From: Elusimicrobia bacterium UBA6262
Lineage (GTDB): Bacteria; CAYTYR01; UBA6262
Assembly: GCA_002441095.1 (NCBI GenBank)
Contig: DJVG01000038.1
Coordinates: forward strand, 5,529-69,528
Direction: 5' to 3'
DNA length: 64,000 nt
The notes under the pieces were generated by a model, which saw only the letters and a program-made list of their open reading frames with translations, searched no databases and was not told the origin of the DNA. Within the stretch, counting starts at the first letter, position 1; each line of letters begins with the position of its first letter. The position numbers were made by a program, and so were the translations under genes. Below are positions 44,600 through 52,942 of this stretch, piece after piece.

Positions 44600-45646
44600 A
44601 TGGAAAAAACACTGGCTGAGTTAGCTGCCCTGGTCGGCGGCAAGATATTGGGAGATCCGGAATTATTGATCAGAGGTGTGGCCGGCATCAAGGAAGCGAA
44701 AAAGGATGAAATTACTTTTTTGTCTAATCCCCGCTACAGCAAGGAATTGGCGCAGACTGAGGCTGGGGCCATCATTGTTTCTCCAGAAGCGCCAGTACCT
44801 GGCCTGGCAGCCATTATCTGTGATAATCCCTATCTGGCTTTTGCCAGGATATTAGGAATTTTCTATCCCGCCGAAACAGTGATCCCGGCAGGAATTCATG
44901 CTTCAGCGGTGATTAGCCCGCAAGCAAAATTAGGCGCTAATATAGCCATCGGCCCATTTGTGGTAGTAGAGGAAGGCGCAATTATTGGCGATGAAACTGT
45001 TATTTACCCGGGAACCTATATTGGCAAAAGTTCAAAAATCGGTAACGCTTGCCTGTTCTATGCCAATATTTCCATCAGGGAAAAAGTGAGCATCGGTAAT
45101 CAGGTAATTATCCATTCCGGGGCAGTCATAGGCAGTGATGGCTTTGGTTTTGTCCCCAGTAACGGGGAAAATGTAAAAATACCACAAGTCGGTACGGTAA
45201 TAGTAGAAGACAATGTCGAAATCGGTGCGCATGTTTGTATCGCCCGGGGCACTCTCGGGAATACCGTGATCGGCGCCGGGACGAAAATTGATAATTTAGT
45301 GCAAATTGCCCATAATGTGAAGATCGGCCGTAATTGTATTATTGTGGCCCAGGCCGGTATTTCCGGCAGTACTACGGTAGAAGATAATGTGACCATTGCC
45401 GGGCAGGCTGGCATCGTCGGTCATATTACTATTGGCAAAGGCAGCATTGTGGCGGCCCAGGCGGGAGTGACCAAAGATGTCCTGCCTAAGGAAATAGTGA
45501 GCGGATATCCGGCCCAGCCGCACCAATTAGCTAAAAGGATCAATGCCGAAATGAATAGACTGCCGCAATTGAACCAAAAGGTGAGAGAATTGGAAAAAAG
45601 GATCGCCGAACTCGAAAAAAATAATAAACCAGCGACTGGTGACTAG
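44600..45646 (+). CDS. lpxD: UDP-3-O-acylglucosamine N-acyltransferase
   Basis: Adds the second hydroxyacyl chain to the lipid A precursor. 348 residues. An N-terminal uridine-binding domain (about 1-95) precedes a left-handed beta-helix of hexapeptide repeats (about 100-310) with the catalytic-type His in VQIAHNVKIG, then a C-terminal helix. The last codons (ending KPATGD) and the stop codon fall inside a CCAGCGACTG word repeat, so the tail is not family sequence. The next start lies 28 nt downstream. Confidence 0.95.
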   Translation: MEKTLAELAALVGGKILGDPELLIRGVAGIKEAKKDEITFLSNPRYSKELAQTEAGAIIVSPEAPVPGLAAIICDNPYLAFARILGIFYPAETVIPAGIHASAVISPQAKLGANIAIGPFVVVEEGAIIGDETVIYPGTYIGKSSKIGNACLFYANISIREKVSIGNQVIIHSGAVIGSDGFGFVPSNGENVKIPQVGTVIVEDNVEIGAHVCIARGTLGNTVIGAGTKIDNLVQIAHNVKIGRNCIIVAQAGISGSTTVEDNVTIAGQAGIVGHITIGKGSIVAAQAGVTKDVLPKEIVSGYPAQPHQLAKRINAEMNRLPQLNQKVRELEKRIAELEKNNKPATGD

Positions 45647-45660
45647 CGACCAGCGACTGT
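45628..45660 (+). repeat. Word repeat across the lpxD stop codon (CCAGCGACTG)
   Basis: CCAGCGACTGGTGACTAGCG then CCAGCGACTG: the word GCGACTG/GTGACTAG in near-tandem. It covers the last six lpxD codons, its TAG stop (45644-45646) and the spacer to lpxC. Confidence 0.65.
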
Positions 45661-45674
45661 ATTTTGGAGGCCTA

Positions 45675-47012
45675 ATGGAAAAACAAAAAACCCTTAAAGA
45701 ACCGGTTTCATTTTCAGGCATAGGGTTGCATACCGGAAGCACTACGACTATTACTTTCAAACCGGCTCCGGTCAATACCGGCATTAAATTTATTCGTGTT
45801 GACCAGCCTAATTCCGGCGAGATCGCTGCTGATATCAAAAACCTGATCGATGTTAAGCGAGGGACAAATATCGGTTTAGGCAACGTGAAAGTACATACTG
45901 TGGAGCATATTCTATCTGCACTTTCCGGCCTGGGTATTGATAATATTTACATCGAAATTAATGCTAATGAACCACCAGTGGGGGATGGCAGCGCCTTGCC
46001 TTTTATCCAGACTTTGCAGAAAACCAGTATGGTAGAACAGGATGCTCCCCGTAAGTATTATGAACTGAAAGAACCGGTATATTATGTACATGAGGATACC
46101 AGCATTATTGCCCTGCCGGCCGCTGATTTTAAAGTGAGCCTGACTATGGTTTACAATCATCCGTTGGTAAAATCCCAGCATGCCAGCTTCACTGTTACTC
46201 CGGAAACTTTTATTAAGGAATTGGCCCCGGCCAGGACATTTTGTTTTGATTTTGAAATAGAAACCTTGAAAAAACAGGGCTTAGCCAAGGGCGGTAACCT
46301 GACCAACGCGGTAGTGATCGGGGAGAAAGACATCCATAATGAACTGCGTTTTCCGGATGAATTTGTCAGGCATAAGATCCTGGACTTGATCGGTGATTTT
46401 TACCTGCTCGGCCAACCCCTGAAAGCGCATATCATTGCGGTTAAATGCGGGCATCCATCAAATGTGGCTTTTGTGCAAAAGCTGAGGGAATTGAAAGCAA
46501 AAGAAGCCTCGCCAACACTAAAAGAACCCAAGGGTGCGGCCCAAAAGAATGACCGGTACGCTGATTTGGATCTGGATAAGCCGTTAATGGATATTAATGA
46601 AGTGCAGAAAGTATTGCCCCACCGGCCGCCCTTCCTGCTGGTGGACAAAATACTGAAGATCGAAGAAGATAAAAAAGCTATCGGTTTAAAAAATGTCACT
46701 ATTAACGAGGATTTTTTCCGGGGCCATTTCCCCGGACATCCCGTCATGCCGGGTGTATTACTGATTGAGTCTATGGCCCAGGTAGCCGGCGTATTATTGC
46801 TAAAGAAAAGTGAAAATGCCGGCAAACTGGCTTATTTTATGACCATCGATAAAGTGAAATTCCGCCAGACTGTTGTGCCGGGAGATACCATCTTCTTTGA
46901 AGCGGAATTGTTAAAAGTAAAAAGTAAGACCGGTATAGTCAGCGGAAAAGCTTATATTAACAGTAAATTAGTAGCTGAAGCAGAGTTTATGTTCACCCTG
47001 GTAGACAGATAG
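45675..47012 (+). CDS. lpxC-fabZ: Bifunctional UDP-3-O-acyl-GlcNAc deacetylase / 3-hydroxyacyl-ACP dehydratase
   Basis: A natural fusion of 445 residues; ATG 45675 follows TTGGAGG. An upstream in-frame GTG at 45639 is inside the repeat and rejected. LpxC (about 1-275) performs the committed lipid A step; zinc ligands H78, H233 and D237 and base E77 are in place. FabZ (about 305-445) dehydrates hydroxyacyl-ACP; catalytic H351 (GHFPGHP) and E365 (LLIESMAQ). The ~30-residue linker is charged. The fusion is known in Bacteroidota and some candidate phyla and couples lipid A and fatty-acid synthesis from the shared hydroxyacyl-ACP pool. Confidence 0.96.
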   Translation: MEKQKTLKEPVSFSGIGLHTGSTTTITFKPAPVNTGIKFIRVDQPNSGEIAADIKNLIDVKRGTNIGLGNVKVHTVEHILSALSGLGIDNIYIEINANEPPVGDGSALPFIQTLQKTSMVEQDAPRKYYELKEPVYYVHEDTSIIALPAADFKVSLTMVYNHPLVKSQHASFTVTPETFIKELAPARTFCFDFEIETLKKQGLAKGGNLTNAVVIGEKDIHNELRFPDEFVRHKILDLIGDFYLLGQPLKAHIIAVKCGHPSNVAFVQKLRELKAKEASPTLKEPKGAAQKNDRYADLDLDKPLMDINEVQKVLPHRPPFLLVDKILKIEEDKKAIGLKNVTINEDFFRGHFPGHPVMPGVLLIESMAQVAGVLLLKKSENAGKLAYFMTIDKVKFRQTVVPGDTIFFEAELLKVKSKTGIVSGKAYINSKLVAEAEFMFTLVDR

Positions 47013-47031
47013 AGTGCACGAATAAAGGCCT

Positions 47032-47067
47032 AATGCCTGCCTGCCGGTAGGCAGGATAGCTAATATC
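47032..47067 (+). repeat. 36-nt hairpin element, copy 1 of 2
   Basis: Identical over 36 nt to 49899-49934. The core CCTGCCTGCCGGTAGGCAGG folds into a strong stem, followed by ATAGCTAATATC. It sits 20 nt after the lpxC-fabZ stop and has no T-run. Confidence 0.8.
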
Positions 47068-47093
47068 ATAATTAGTGTTTCCCGGAGGAAAAG

Positions 47094-47867
47094 ATGAAGG
47101 TTCATAAGACAGCGCTGGTACATCCTGATGCCATTATTGGCGAAAACGTGGAAGTAGGGCCTTTCGCGATCATTGGCAAAGATGTGAAGATCGGCAAGAA
47201 CACGAAAATTGAAGCCAATGCCGTGATCGATGGCGACACAGAAATTGGCGAAGATTGCCATATTTTTACCGGAGCAGCTATCGGCACACCGCCGCAGGAC
47301 CTGAAATACCGGGGTGAAAGAACGAAGGTAATTATCGGGAATCGTAATGTGATCCGCGAGTATGTGACCATCAACCGCGGGACTGTGGCAGTAGGCGAGA
47401 CTAAGATCGGCGATAATAACCTGTTCATGGCTTATGCCCATGTTGCTCATGATTGTGTGATCGGCAACTATGTGGTACTGGCTAACAATGCAACCCTGGC
47501 CGGCCATGTCGTGATAGAGGACCGGGCAGTTATCGGCGGCATGACGCCAATTCACCAGTTCTGCCGGATCGGCACTTTTGCTATCCTGGGCGGCGGTTCA
47601 CGGACGAATAAAGATATACCTCCATATTGCAAAGCTGCCGGCAGCCCGATCAGAATGTATGGACTGAATACTATTGCCCTGGAAAGAAATAATTTTTCAC
47701 AGGATGTGCGCAACCAGCTGAAAAAAGCGTATAAGATCTTTTTCCGTTCCAAAATGAATACTACTCAAGCCTTAGCCCAGCTGAAAAAGGAAACTAACTG
47801 GTGTGATGAAGTAAAATATTTTATCCAGTTTATTGCCGAGTCTGAAAGAGGAATCACGAAAGAATAA
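47094..47867 (+). CDS. lpxA: Acyl-ACP:UDP-N-acetylglucosamine O-acyltransferase
   Basis: First lipid A enzyme. 257 residues, ATG with CGGAGGAA. The N-terminal left-handed beta-helix (about 1-185) has hexapeptide repeats; the catalytic His is in YAHVAHDCVIGN (about H124), close to E. coli His125. A C-terminal helical domain (about 190-257) follows. The GGMTPIHQF motif is family typical. Downstream of lpxC-fabZ with the 36-nt element between. Acyl-chain and sugar specificity cannot be read with confidence. Confidence 0.96.
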   Translation: MKVHKTALVHPDAIIGENVEVGPFAIIGKDVKIGKNTKIEANAVIDGDTEIGEDCHIFTGAAIGTPPQDLKYRGERTKVIIGNRNVIREYVTINRGTVAVGETKIGDNNLFMAYAHVAHDCVIGNYVVLANNATLAGHVVIEDRAVIGGMTPIHQFCRIGTFAILGGGSRTNKDIPPYCKAAGSPIRMYGLNTIALERNNFSQDVRNQLKKAYKIFFRSKMNTTQALAQLKKETNWCDEVKYFIQFIAESERGITKE

Positions 47868-47875
47868 TTAAACAG

Positions 47876-48000
47876 TTGATAGTTTCAGCCAGAGGCTGAT
47901 CCGCCTTTGGCGGAGATTGTTGATAGTTCATTGAAAAAGCTTTTTCTATCAACTACGACCCGCCAAAGTTCGTTGGCGGGGGACTATCAACTATGAACTA
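47876..48000 (+). repeat. Word-repeat hairpin (GTTGATAGT / ACTATCAAC) containing a copy of the 47-nt element
   Basis: Left arm GTTGATAGTTTC and GTTGATAGTTCATTG; right arm CTATCAACTACG and GACTATCAACTATGAACTAA. Inside are the 47-nt element (47881-47927, one mismatch to 10700) and a CCCGCCAA-n6-TTGGCGGG stem (47959-47980). It occupies most of the 156-nt lpxA-lpxI gap. Confidence 0.75.
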
Positions 48001-48023
48001 AATCAAGTTAGGTTGGCTAAATT

Positions 48024-48896
48024 ATGCCGGAAGAAAAAAAGATTGGACTCATAGCCGGTAACGGTGACTATCCGCTGCATTTTGCCAAAGCAGCCAAGGC
48101 CCAGGGTAAAACGATCATTACTGTTGCCTTAGAAGGTGAAACCGATCCTGAGCTGAAAACGCTGGTGGACAGCTTCACCTGGGTGGGCCTGGGGCAATTG
48201 AATAAATTGATCGATATTTTCAAAAAAGAGAAAATCACCCGGGTCGTAATGGCCGGGCAAGTGAAACATTTCCGTCTTTTTGACCTGTTAAGACTTGATC
48301 TCAGGGCTGCCGCGCTGCTGAAACGGCTGCCGAACAAAAAAGCAGATACGATCCTGGGCGGGGTAGCCGCAGAACTGGACAAAGAAGGCATTGCCTTGGT
48401 TGATTCCAGGATATTTTTAGAGAAATTCATCCCGCCGGCCGGGGTCTTGACCAAGGGCAGGCCAAGTAAGGAACAAGAAAAGGATATCGAATTTGGCCTG
48501 AAGATCGCCAAGGGCATTGCTGCCCTGGATGTCGGCCAGACAATTGTAGTTAAGGACCGGGCGGTCCTGGCAGTGGAAGCGATGGAAGGCACGGACCAGA
48601 CGATCTTGCGCGGCGGTAAGATCGGTAAGGGCGAGGTAGTGGTAGTGAAAGTATCCAAGCCCAACCAGGATTTCCGTTTTGATGTGCCGATCATTGGTGA
48701 AAACACAATTGCCGTCTTGCACGAAGCCGGGGCCGGGGTTTTGGCTTTTTGCGCCGGGGAAACACTGGTACTCAATATAGAACGGGTTATCGAATTAGCA
48801 AACGAATATAAAATCTGTTTAGTAGCTATAAAGAGAATTACCAATGACCAAAATCCAATGACAAATCAAATCCCAATTTCTAATTCAAATTGGTAA
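48024..48896 (+). CDS. lpxI: UDP-2,3-diacylglucosamine pyrophosphatase LpxI
   Basis: Cleaves UDP-2,3-diacylglucosamine to lipid X; the non-homologous replacement for LpxH (formerly DUF1009). 290 residues. The family opening IGLIAGNGDYPLHFAKAAK and the GQVKHFRLFDLLRLDLR, AVEAMEGTDQTI and DVPIIGENTI blocks are clear. The last ~18 residues (TNDQNPMTNQ onwards) and the stop codon are encoded by the CAATGACAAATC word repeat, so the natural C-terminus is probably near VAIKRI. lpxA upstream and lpxB downstream fit the pathway order. Confidence 0.95.
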   Translation: MPEEKKIGLIAGNGDYPLHFAKAAKAQGKTIITVALEGETDPELKTLVDSFTWVGLGQLNKLIDIFKKEKITRVVMAGQVKHFRLFDLLRLDLRAAALLKRLPNKKADTILGGVAAELDKEGIALVDSRIFLEKFIPPAGVLTKGRPSKEQEKDIEFGLKIAKGIAALDVGQTIVVKDRAVLAVEAMEGTDQTILRGGKIGKGEVVVVKVSKPNQDFRFDVPIIGENTIAVLHEAGAGVLAFCAGETLVLNIERVIELANEYKICLVAIKRITNDQNPMTNQIPISNSNW

Positions 48897-48935
48897 TTGG
48901 TAATTTATTTGTCATTGGCAATTGGTAATTTTGAT
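48838..48935 (+). repeat. Word-repeat hairpin across the lpxI stop codon (CCAATGAC / GTCATTGG)
   Basis: Left arm TTACCAATGACC, CCAATGACAAATC; right arm TTGGTAATTGGTAATTT, GTCATTGGCAATTGGTAATT. It covers the last 19 lpxI codons, the stop (48894-48896) and the start of the spacer. Confidence 0.75.
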
Positions 48936-48953
48936 TTGGACAGGGGTTTCATA

Positions 48954-49892
48954 ATGTCTTCGCTTAAGATGGGGGTTATAGGAATAGGACACCTTGGGGT
49001 GCATCATGCCAGGATCGTCAGCAGCTTACCTGAAGTTGAGCTTATCGGGATCTGTGATATCAATGCATCCCAGGCCAGAAGGATCGCCAGCCAATATAAG
49101 ACTGCGGCGTATACTGACTACCGGCAGCTCCTGACCAAGGTTGATGCGGTGAGTATTGCCGTTCCCACCCCGTTGCATTACCAGATCGCTAAAGATTTTA
49201 TCAATGCCCAGGTGCACTGTTTGATCGAAAAACCGATCACGCCGAACCTGGCTGAGGCCGAAGAATTGCTGGCCCTGGTAAAACAGAAAAATTTGATCCT
49301 CCAGGTTGGGCATATTGAACGATTTAATCCTGCCGTTCTCGAAGCGCAAAAATATATCAATGAGCCAAAATTCATTGAAGTCAATCGCTTAGGGCCGTAT
49401 GACCCGCGCGTGGCTCATATCAGCGTCGTCCTTGACCTGATGATCCATGATATCGACATTGTGCTGTACCTGGTACAAGACCGGATACTGTCCATAGATG
49501 CAGTCGGGGCCAAAGTGCTGAGCCATTTTGAAGATATCGCTAATGCCAGGATCCGCTTTGCCAATGGTTGCGTAGCCAATATTTCCGCCAGCCGGGTATC
49601 CTTAAAGAAATTCCGCAAGATCCGTATTTTCCAAAAAGATTCGTACCTTTCCCTTGATTATGCCAAGCCTGGCTTAAAATTATACCAGAAAAAAAAGGAA
49701 GATGTCACCAGCCTGAAAGATATAAGAGTCGTTTATCCACGGTTGGTCAAGCTAGAGCCTTTGGCTGAAGAATTGAAACATTTTGTCAATTGTGTCCGGG
49801 AAGGCAGGAACCCCCAGGTAACCGGTGAACATGGGCGGGATGCCCTGGAAATAGCCCTGGAAATCATGAGGAAAATAAAGAGCAGCGAATAA
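48954..49892 (+). CDS. Gfo/Idh/MocA family oxidoreductase
   Basis: NAD(P)-dependent sugar oxidoreductase, 312 residues from ATG 48954 with AGGGGT upstream; in-frame codons back to 48897 lie in the repeat and are rejected. The Rossmann motif GVIGIGHLGVHHA is at about 6-18, the EKP catalytic-lysine motif near residue 93 (CLIEKPITPN), and a His in DLMIHDIDIVLY. A gene of this family often lies between lpxI and lpxB in diderms. GnnA, which oxidises UDP-GlcNAc for 2,3-diamino lipid A, is in the same family, but its partner transaminase GnnB is not seen. Substrate unknown. Confidence 0.85.
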   Translation: MSSLKMGVIGIGHLGVHHARIVSSLPEVELIGICDINASQARRIASQYKTAAYTDYRQLLTKVDAVSIAVPTPLHYQIAKDFINAQVHCLIEKPITPNLAEAEELLALVKQKNLILQVGHIERFNPAVLEAQKYINEPKFIEVNRLGPYDPRVAHISVVLDLMIHDIDIVLYLVQDRILSIDAVGAKVLSHFEDIANARIRFANGCVANISASRVSLKKFRKIRIFQKDSYLSLDYAKPGLKLYQKKKEDVTSLKDIRVVYPRLVKLEPLAEELKHFVNCVREGRNPQVTGEHGRDALEIALEIMRKIKSSE

Positions 49893-49898
49893 AAGCCG

Positions 49899-49934
49899 AA
49901 TGCCTGCCTGCCGGTAGGCAGGATAGCTAATATC
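49899..49934 (+). repeat. 36-nt hairpin element, copy 2 of 2
   Basis: Exact copy of 47032-47067, here 6 nt after the oxidoreductase stop. It is joined to a run of CATTCG words (49947-49980: GGCATTCGC, GTCATTCGAG, GTCATTCGC) whose reverse complement CGAATGCC overlaps the element's first bases, so the two form one larger hairpin. Confidence 0.75.
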
Positions 49935-49990
49935 GCTAATAAGAGCATTCGTGGCATTCGCTGTCATTCGAGTCATTCGCAGGAGTTTTC

Positions 49991-51118
49991 GTGAAAAAGA
50001 TTTTCATCGTGGCTGGTGAAGCCAGCGGAGATATCCATGGCGCAAACCTGGTAAAAGAGTTAAGAAAATTGCAGCCGGATGCTACTATTGTCGGATTTGG
50101 CGGACAGAGAATGCAAGCCGCCGGGATGAAGCTGCTCTATAACCTGGCTGACCATGCAGTTATTGGTTTTTTTGAGGTCATTAAAAATCTGGTTTTGATC
50201 AAACGGTTATTGAAAACCACAGGCCGATATCTACGCGAAGAAAAACCGGACATTGTCATACTGATAGATTATCCTGGTTTTAATTTTAAGGTCGGGAAAC
50301 TGGCGCATTCGTTACATATCCCCGTAGTATATTACATTGCGCCGCAAATCTGGGCCTGGTGGCCGGGGCGGATCAAAGAGATCAAGGAATTTGCCAGTAA
50401 AGTACTGGTGGTCTTTCCCTTTGAAGAAGAAATCTATGCGCAGGCCGGTATTCCGGTCAAATGGGTAGGTCATCCGCTGCTGGAACATATTCCCGCAGAA
50501 ACAAAAATCGATATTTACGAGAAATATCAGCTGGATCGGAAGAAGAAACTGATCGGGCTATTACCAGGCAGCCGGCGCCAGGAAATAGAACATTTACTTC
50601 CCGTAATGTTAGCTGCTGCCGGCAAAGTGCTGGCCACCCAACCTGATATTGAATTGGTTTTATTGCGTTCCTCGTCTATAGACCGGACCTGGCTGGAAAA
50701 TATTATTCAATCTTCACGCTTGGCGGTTAAAGTTATAGATGATGATACTTACCAGGTCCGGCGGCAGCTGGCGTTAGCCTATGTTGCCAGCGGGACAGCA
50801 ACACTGGAAATGGCCTATTTGGGTATTCCTATGCTGATCATGTATAAGGTGAATGCCTTAAGCTATCAAATGGCCAAGCGCCTGGTAAAGATACCATATA
50901 TCGGTTTGGCTAATATTGTCAGCGGCCAAAAAGTAGTGCCAGAATTTGTCCAGGATGCGGTAGAACCTTCAGGCATTGCAGCGCAGACTGAAAAATATTT
51001 ACATAATCCTGCTGAGCTGAAAGCGATCAAGGATACATTGTTGCAGATCAAGGATAAACTGGGGGCCCCCGGCGCCTCGTTACGGGCGGCGCAGGAAATA
51101 GTAGTCATCCTAGACTAG
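49991..51118 (+). CDS. lpxB: Lipid A disaccharide synthase
   Basis: GT19 enzyme joining lipid X and UDP-diacylglucosamine. 375 residues, GTG with AGGAG upstream. The family opening IFIVAGEASGDIHGANLVKEL, then IDYPGFNF, YYIAPQIWAWWPGRIK, GLLPGSRRQEI, SGTATLEMAYLGIPMLIMYK are all present. It acts peripherally at the inner membrane. The kinase LpxK, which should follow in the pathway, is not in the window. Confidence 0.97.
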   Translation: MKKIFIVAGEASGDIHGANLVKELRKLQPDATIVGFGGQRMQAAGMKLLYNLADHAVIGFFEVIKNLVLIKRLLKTTGRYLREEKPDIVILIDYPGFNFKVGKLAHSLHIPVVYYIAPQIWAWWPGRIKEIKEFASKVLVVFPFEEEIYAQAGIPVKWVGHPLLEHIPAETKIDIYEKYQLDRKKKLIGLLPGSRRQEIEHLLPVMLAAAGKVLATQPDIELVLLRSSSIDRTWLENIIQSSRLAVKVIDDDTYQVRRQLALAYVASGTATLEMAYLGIPMLIMYKVNALSYQMAKRLVKIPYIGLANIVSGQKVVPEFVQDAVEPSGIAAQTEKYLHNPAELKAIKDTLLQIKDKLGAPGASLRAAQEIVVILD

Positions 51119-51133
51119 ACTTCAGGATGTCTT

Positions 51134-51146
51134 GATTACACAGATT
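51134..51146 (+). repeat. GATTACACAGATT motif
   Basis: Exact 13-mer between lpxB and msbA, in the same orientation as the 2.6-kb and 4.1-kb copies. Confidence 0.65.
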
Positions 51147-51168
51147 AAACAAAGAAGAGAAAAACACT

Positions 51169-52896
51169 ATGGATAATAAAGCTATTTTTAAGAAATTATG
51201 GCTGTATGTCAAACCTTACTATAGCCGCCTGCTTTGGGCTGTAGCCTGCATGATCGGTGTGGCCTTATTTACTACTGCTTCGATGTGGATCCTGAAATAT
51301 GTGATTGACCGCATTTTTATTGAAAAAAACACCCAGATGCTTTTATGGATCTCCCTGAGTTTGCCGTTGATCTTCCTGTTGAAGGGGATTTGTTCTTACG
51401 GACAAGGCTATCTCATGTCTTATATCGGGCAAAAAATTGTCATGGATCTGCGTAATGATCTGTTTGAGCATTACCAAAAGCTTTCCCTGGATTATTTTGA
51501 GAATAAAAGGACCGGCTCTATTATTTCCCGGATCACTAATGATGTCGGTATTATTCAGAATGCAGTGTCCAGCGGCTTGGTCAGTATAATCAAGGATGGT
51601 TTAACTATTATCGGCCTGATTACCTTAATGTTTTATTTGCATTGGCGTTTTGCCACCTATACCCTGGTTTTTAGCCCTTTTCTGATCTATGTATTAGCGA
51701 TCTTCGGCAAGAAGTTACGGCATGTCTCCACTGAATCCCAGCAGAAAACCGCAGATATATACTCTATCCTCATTGAGACGATTTCCGGCATCAAGATCGT
51801 CAAGGCTTTTTGCGCGCAAGACCGGGAAATCGAGCGGTTCACCAGGGAGAATCGCAATTTCTTTAACATTACCATGCGGTCCATGCGGGTGATCGCCCTG
51901 TCGCCGCCGCTGATGGAGTTTATCGGAGTACTGGGGTCAACGATCTTTGTCTGGTATGGCGGGATGGAAGTGATCCGCGGTTATTGGACAGCCGGAGCAT
52001 TTTTCTCTTTTGTGGGAGCCGCCCTGTCAACCTATACCCCGATCAAGAGCTTTTCCAATAGTAATGCCGTATTGCAGCAGACCATTGCTGCCAGCGAGCG
52101 TATTTTTAAAGTCCTGGAAACTGAACCGACCGTGATGGAAGCGCCGGACGCGGTTCCCCTGCCGTTACTGCAGAGAGATATCGTGTTTGAAAAAATCGGT
52201 TTTGCCTATGACGCTGAGCAAGTATTGAACGATATCGACTTAAAAGTAAAAACCGGGGAAATTATTGCTATTGTAGGACCCAGTGGCAGCGGTAAGACGA
52301 CCCTGGTCAATTTGTTGCCCCGTTTCTATGATCCGACGGCAGGACAGATCAAAATGGATGGCCATGATTTAAAAGGAGTGATCTTAGCTTCCTTGAGAAA
52401 CCAGATCGGTATTGTTACCCAGGAAACCATTCTTTTTAGCGATACGGTCAGGAATAATATTTCTTACGGGAGTCCGCAAGCCAGTGAAAAGGAAATAATA
52501 AAAGCGGCTAAAGCTGCTAACGCGCATACTTTTATCGTGGCCATGGAGCAAGGATATGAAACAATGATCCGGGACCGGGGCATCAACTTAAGCGGCGGAG
52601 AGCGCCAGCGCCTGGCCATGGCCCGGGCGATATTAAAGGACCCCCGTATCCTGGTCCTTGATGAAGCCACCAGCGCCCTGGATAGCGAGAGCGAGCAGAT
52701 CGTGCAGGAGGCCCTGGATCAATTAATGATGAAGCGTACCACCTTCATTATTGCTCATCGGCTTTCTACCGTCAGAAAAGCGGATAAGATAGTTATACTG
52801 GAAAAGGGCAGGATAGTGGATATCGGAAAGCACCAGGAACTGCTTGACCGCTGCAGTTTATATAAAAAACTGTATGAGATACAGTTTAGAGCTTAA
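51169..52896 (+). CDS. msbA: Lipid A flippase-type ABC exporter
   Basis: Fused membrane/ATPase half-transporter of 575 residues. Six membrane helices (about 20-310) are followed by an ATPase with Walker A GPSGSGKT, Q-loop VTQETILFSD, signature LSGGERQRLAMARA, Walker B ILVLDEATSALD and IAHRLSTV. It lies between lpxB and the Kdo transferase, the usual place for MsbA, which flips core-lipid A across the inner membrane. Other type I exporters look similar, so the assignment rests partly on context. Confidence 0.92.
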   Translation: MDNKAIFKKLWLYVKPYYSRLLWAVACMIGVALFTTASMWILKYVIDRIFIEKNTQMLLWISLSLPLIFLLKGICSYGQGYLMSYIGQKIVMDLRNDLFEHYQKLSLDYFENKRTGSIISRITNDVGIIQNAVSSGLVSIIKDGLTIIGLITLMFYLHWRFATYTLVFSPFLIYVLAIFGKKLRHVSTESQQKTADIYSILIETISGIKIVKAFCAQDREIERFTRENRNFFNITMRSMRVIALSPPLMEFIGVLGSTIFVWYGGMEVIRGYWTAGAFFSFVGAALSTYTPIKSFSNSNAVLQQTIAASERIFKVLETEPTVMEAPDAVPLPLLQRDIVFEKIGFAYDAEQVLNDIDLKVKTGEIIAIVGPSGSGKTTLVNLLPRFYDPTAGQIKMDGHDLKGVILASLRNQIGIVTQETILFSDTVRNNISYGSPQASEKEIIKAAKAANAHTFIVAMEQGYETMIRDRGINLSGGERQRLAMARAILKDPRILVLDEATSALDSESEQIVQEALDQLMMKRTTFIIAHRLSTVRKADKIVILEKGRIVDIGKHQELLDRCSLYKKLYEIQFRA

Positions 52897-52900
52897 AAAA

Positions 52901-52934
52901 GTTGCGAGTTCTGAGTTGCGGGTTTCGAGTTAGG
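52901..52934 (+). repeat. Single-armed word repeat (GAGTT)
   Basis: GTTGCGAGTTCTGAGTTGCG then GGTTTCGAGTT: the word GAGTT(GCG) three times, the same word as at 43853 but without the complementary arm. Confidence 0.6.
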
Positions 52935-52942
52935 AGCTATTT

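Noticed and set aside
48897..48953. N-terminal extension of the Gfo/Idh oxidoreductase
   Set aside because: The extra codons are translated word repeat; ATG 48954 has a ribosome-binding site and begins just before the Rossmann motif.
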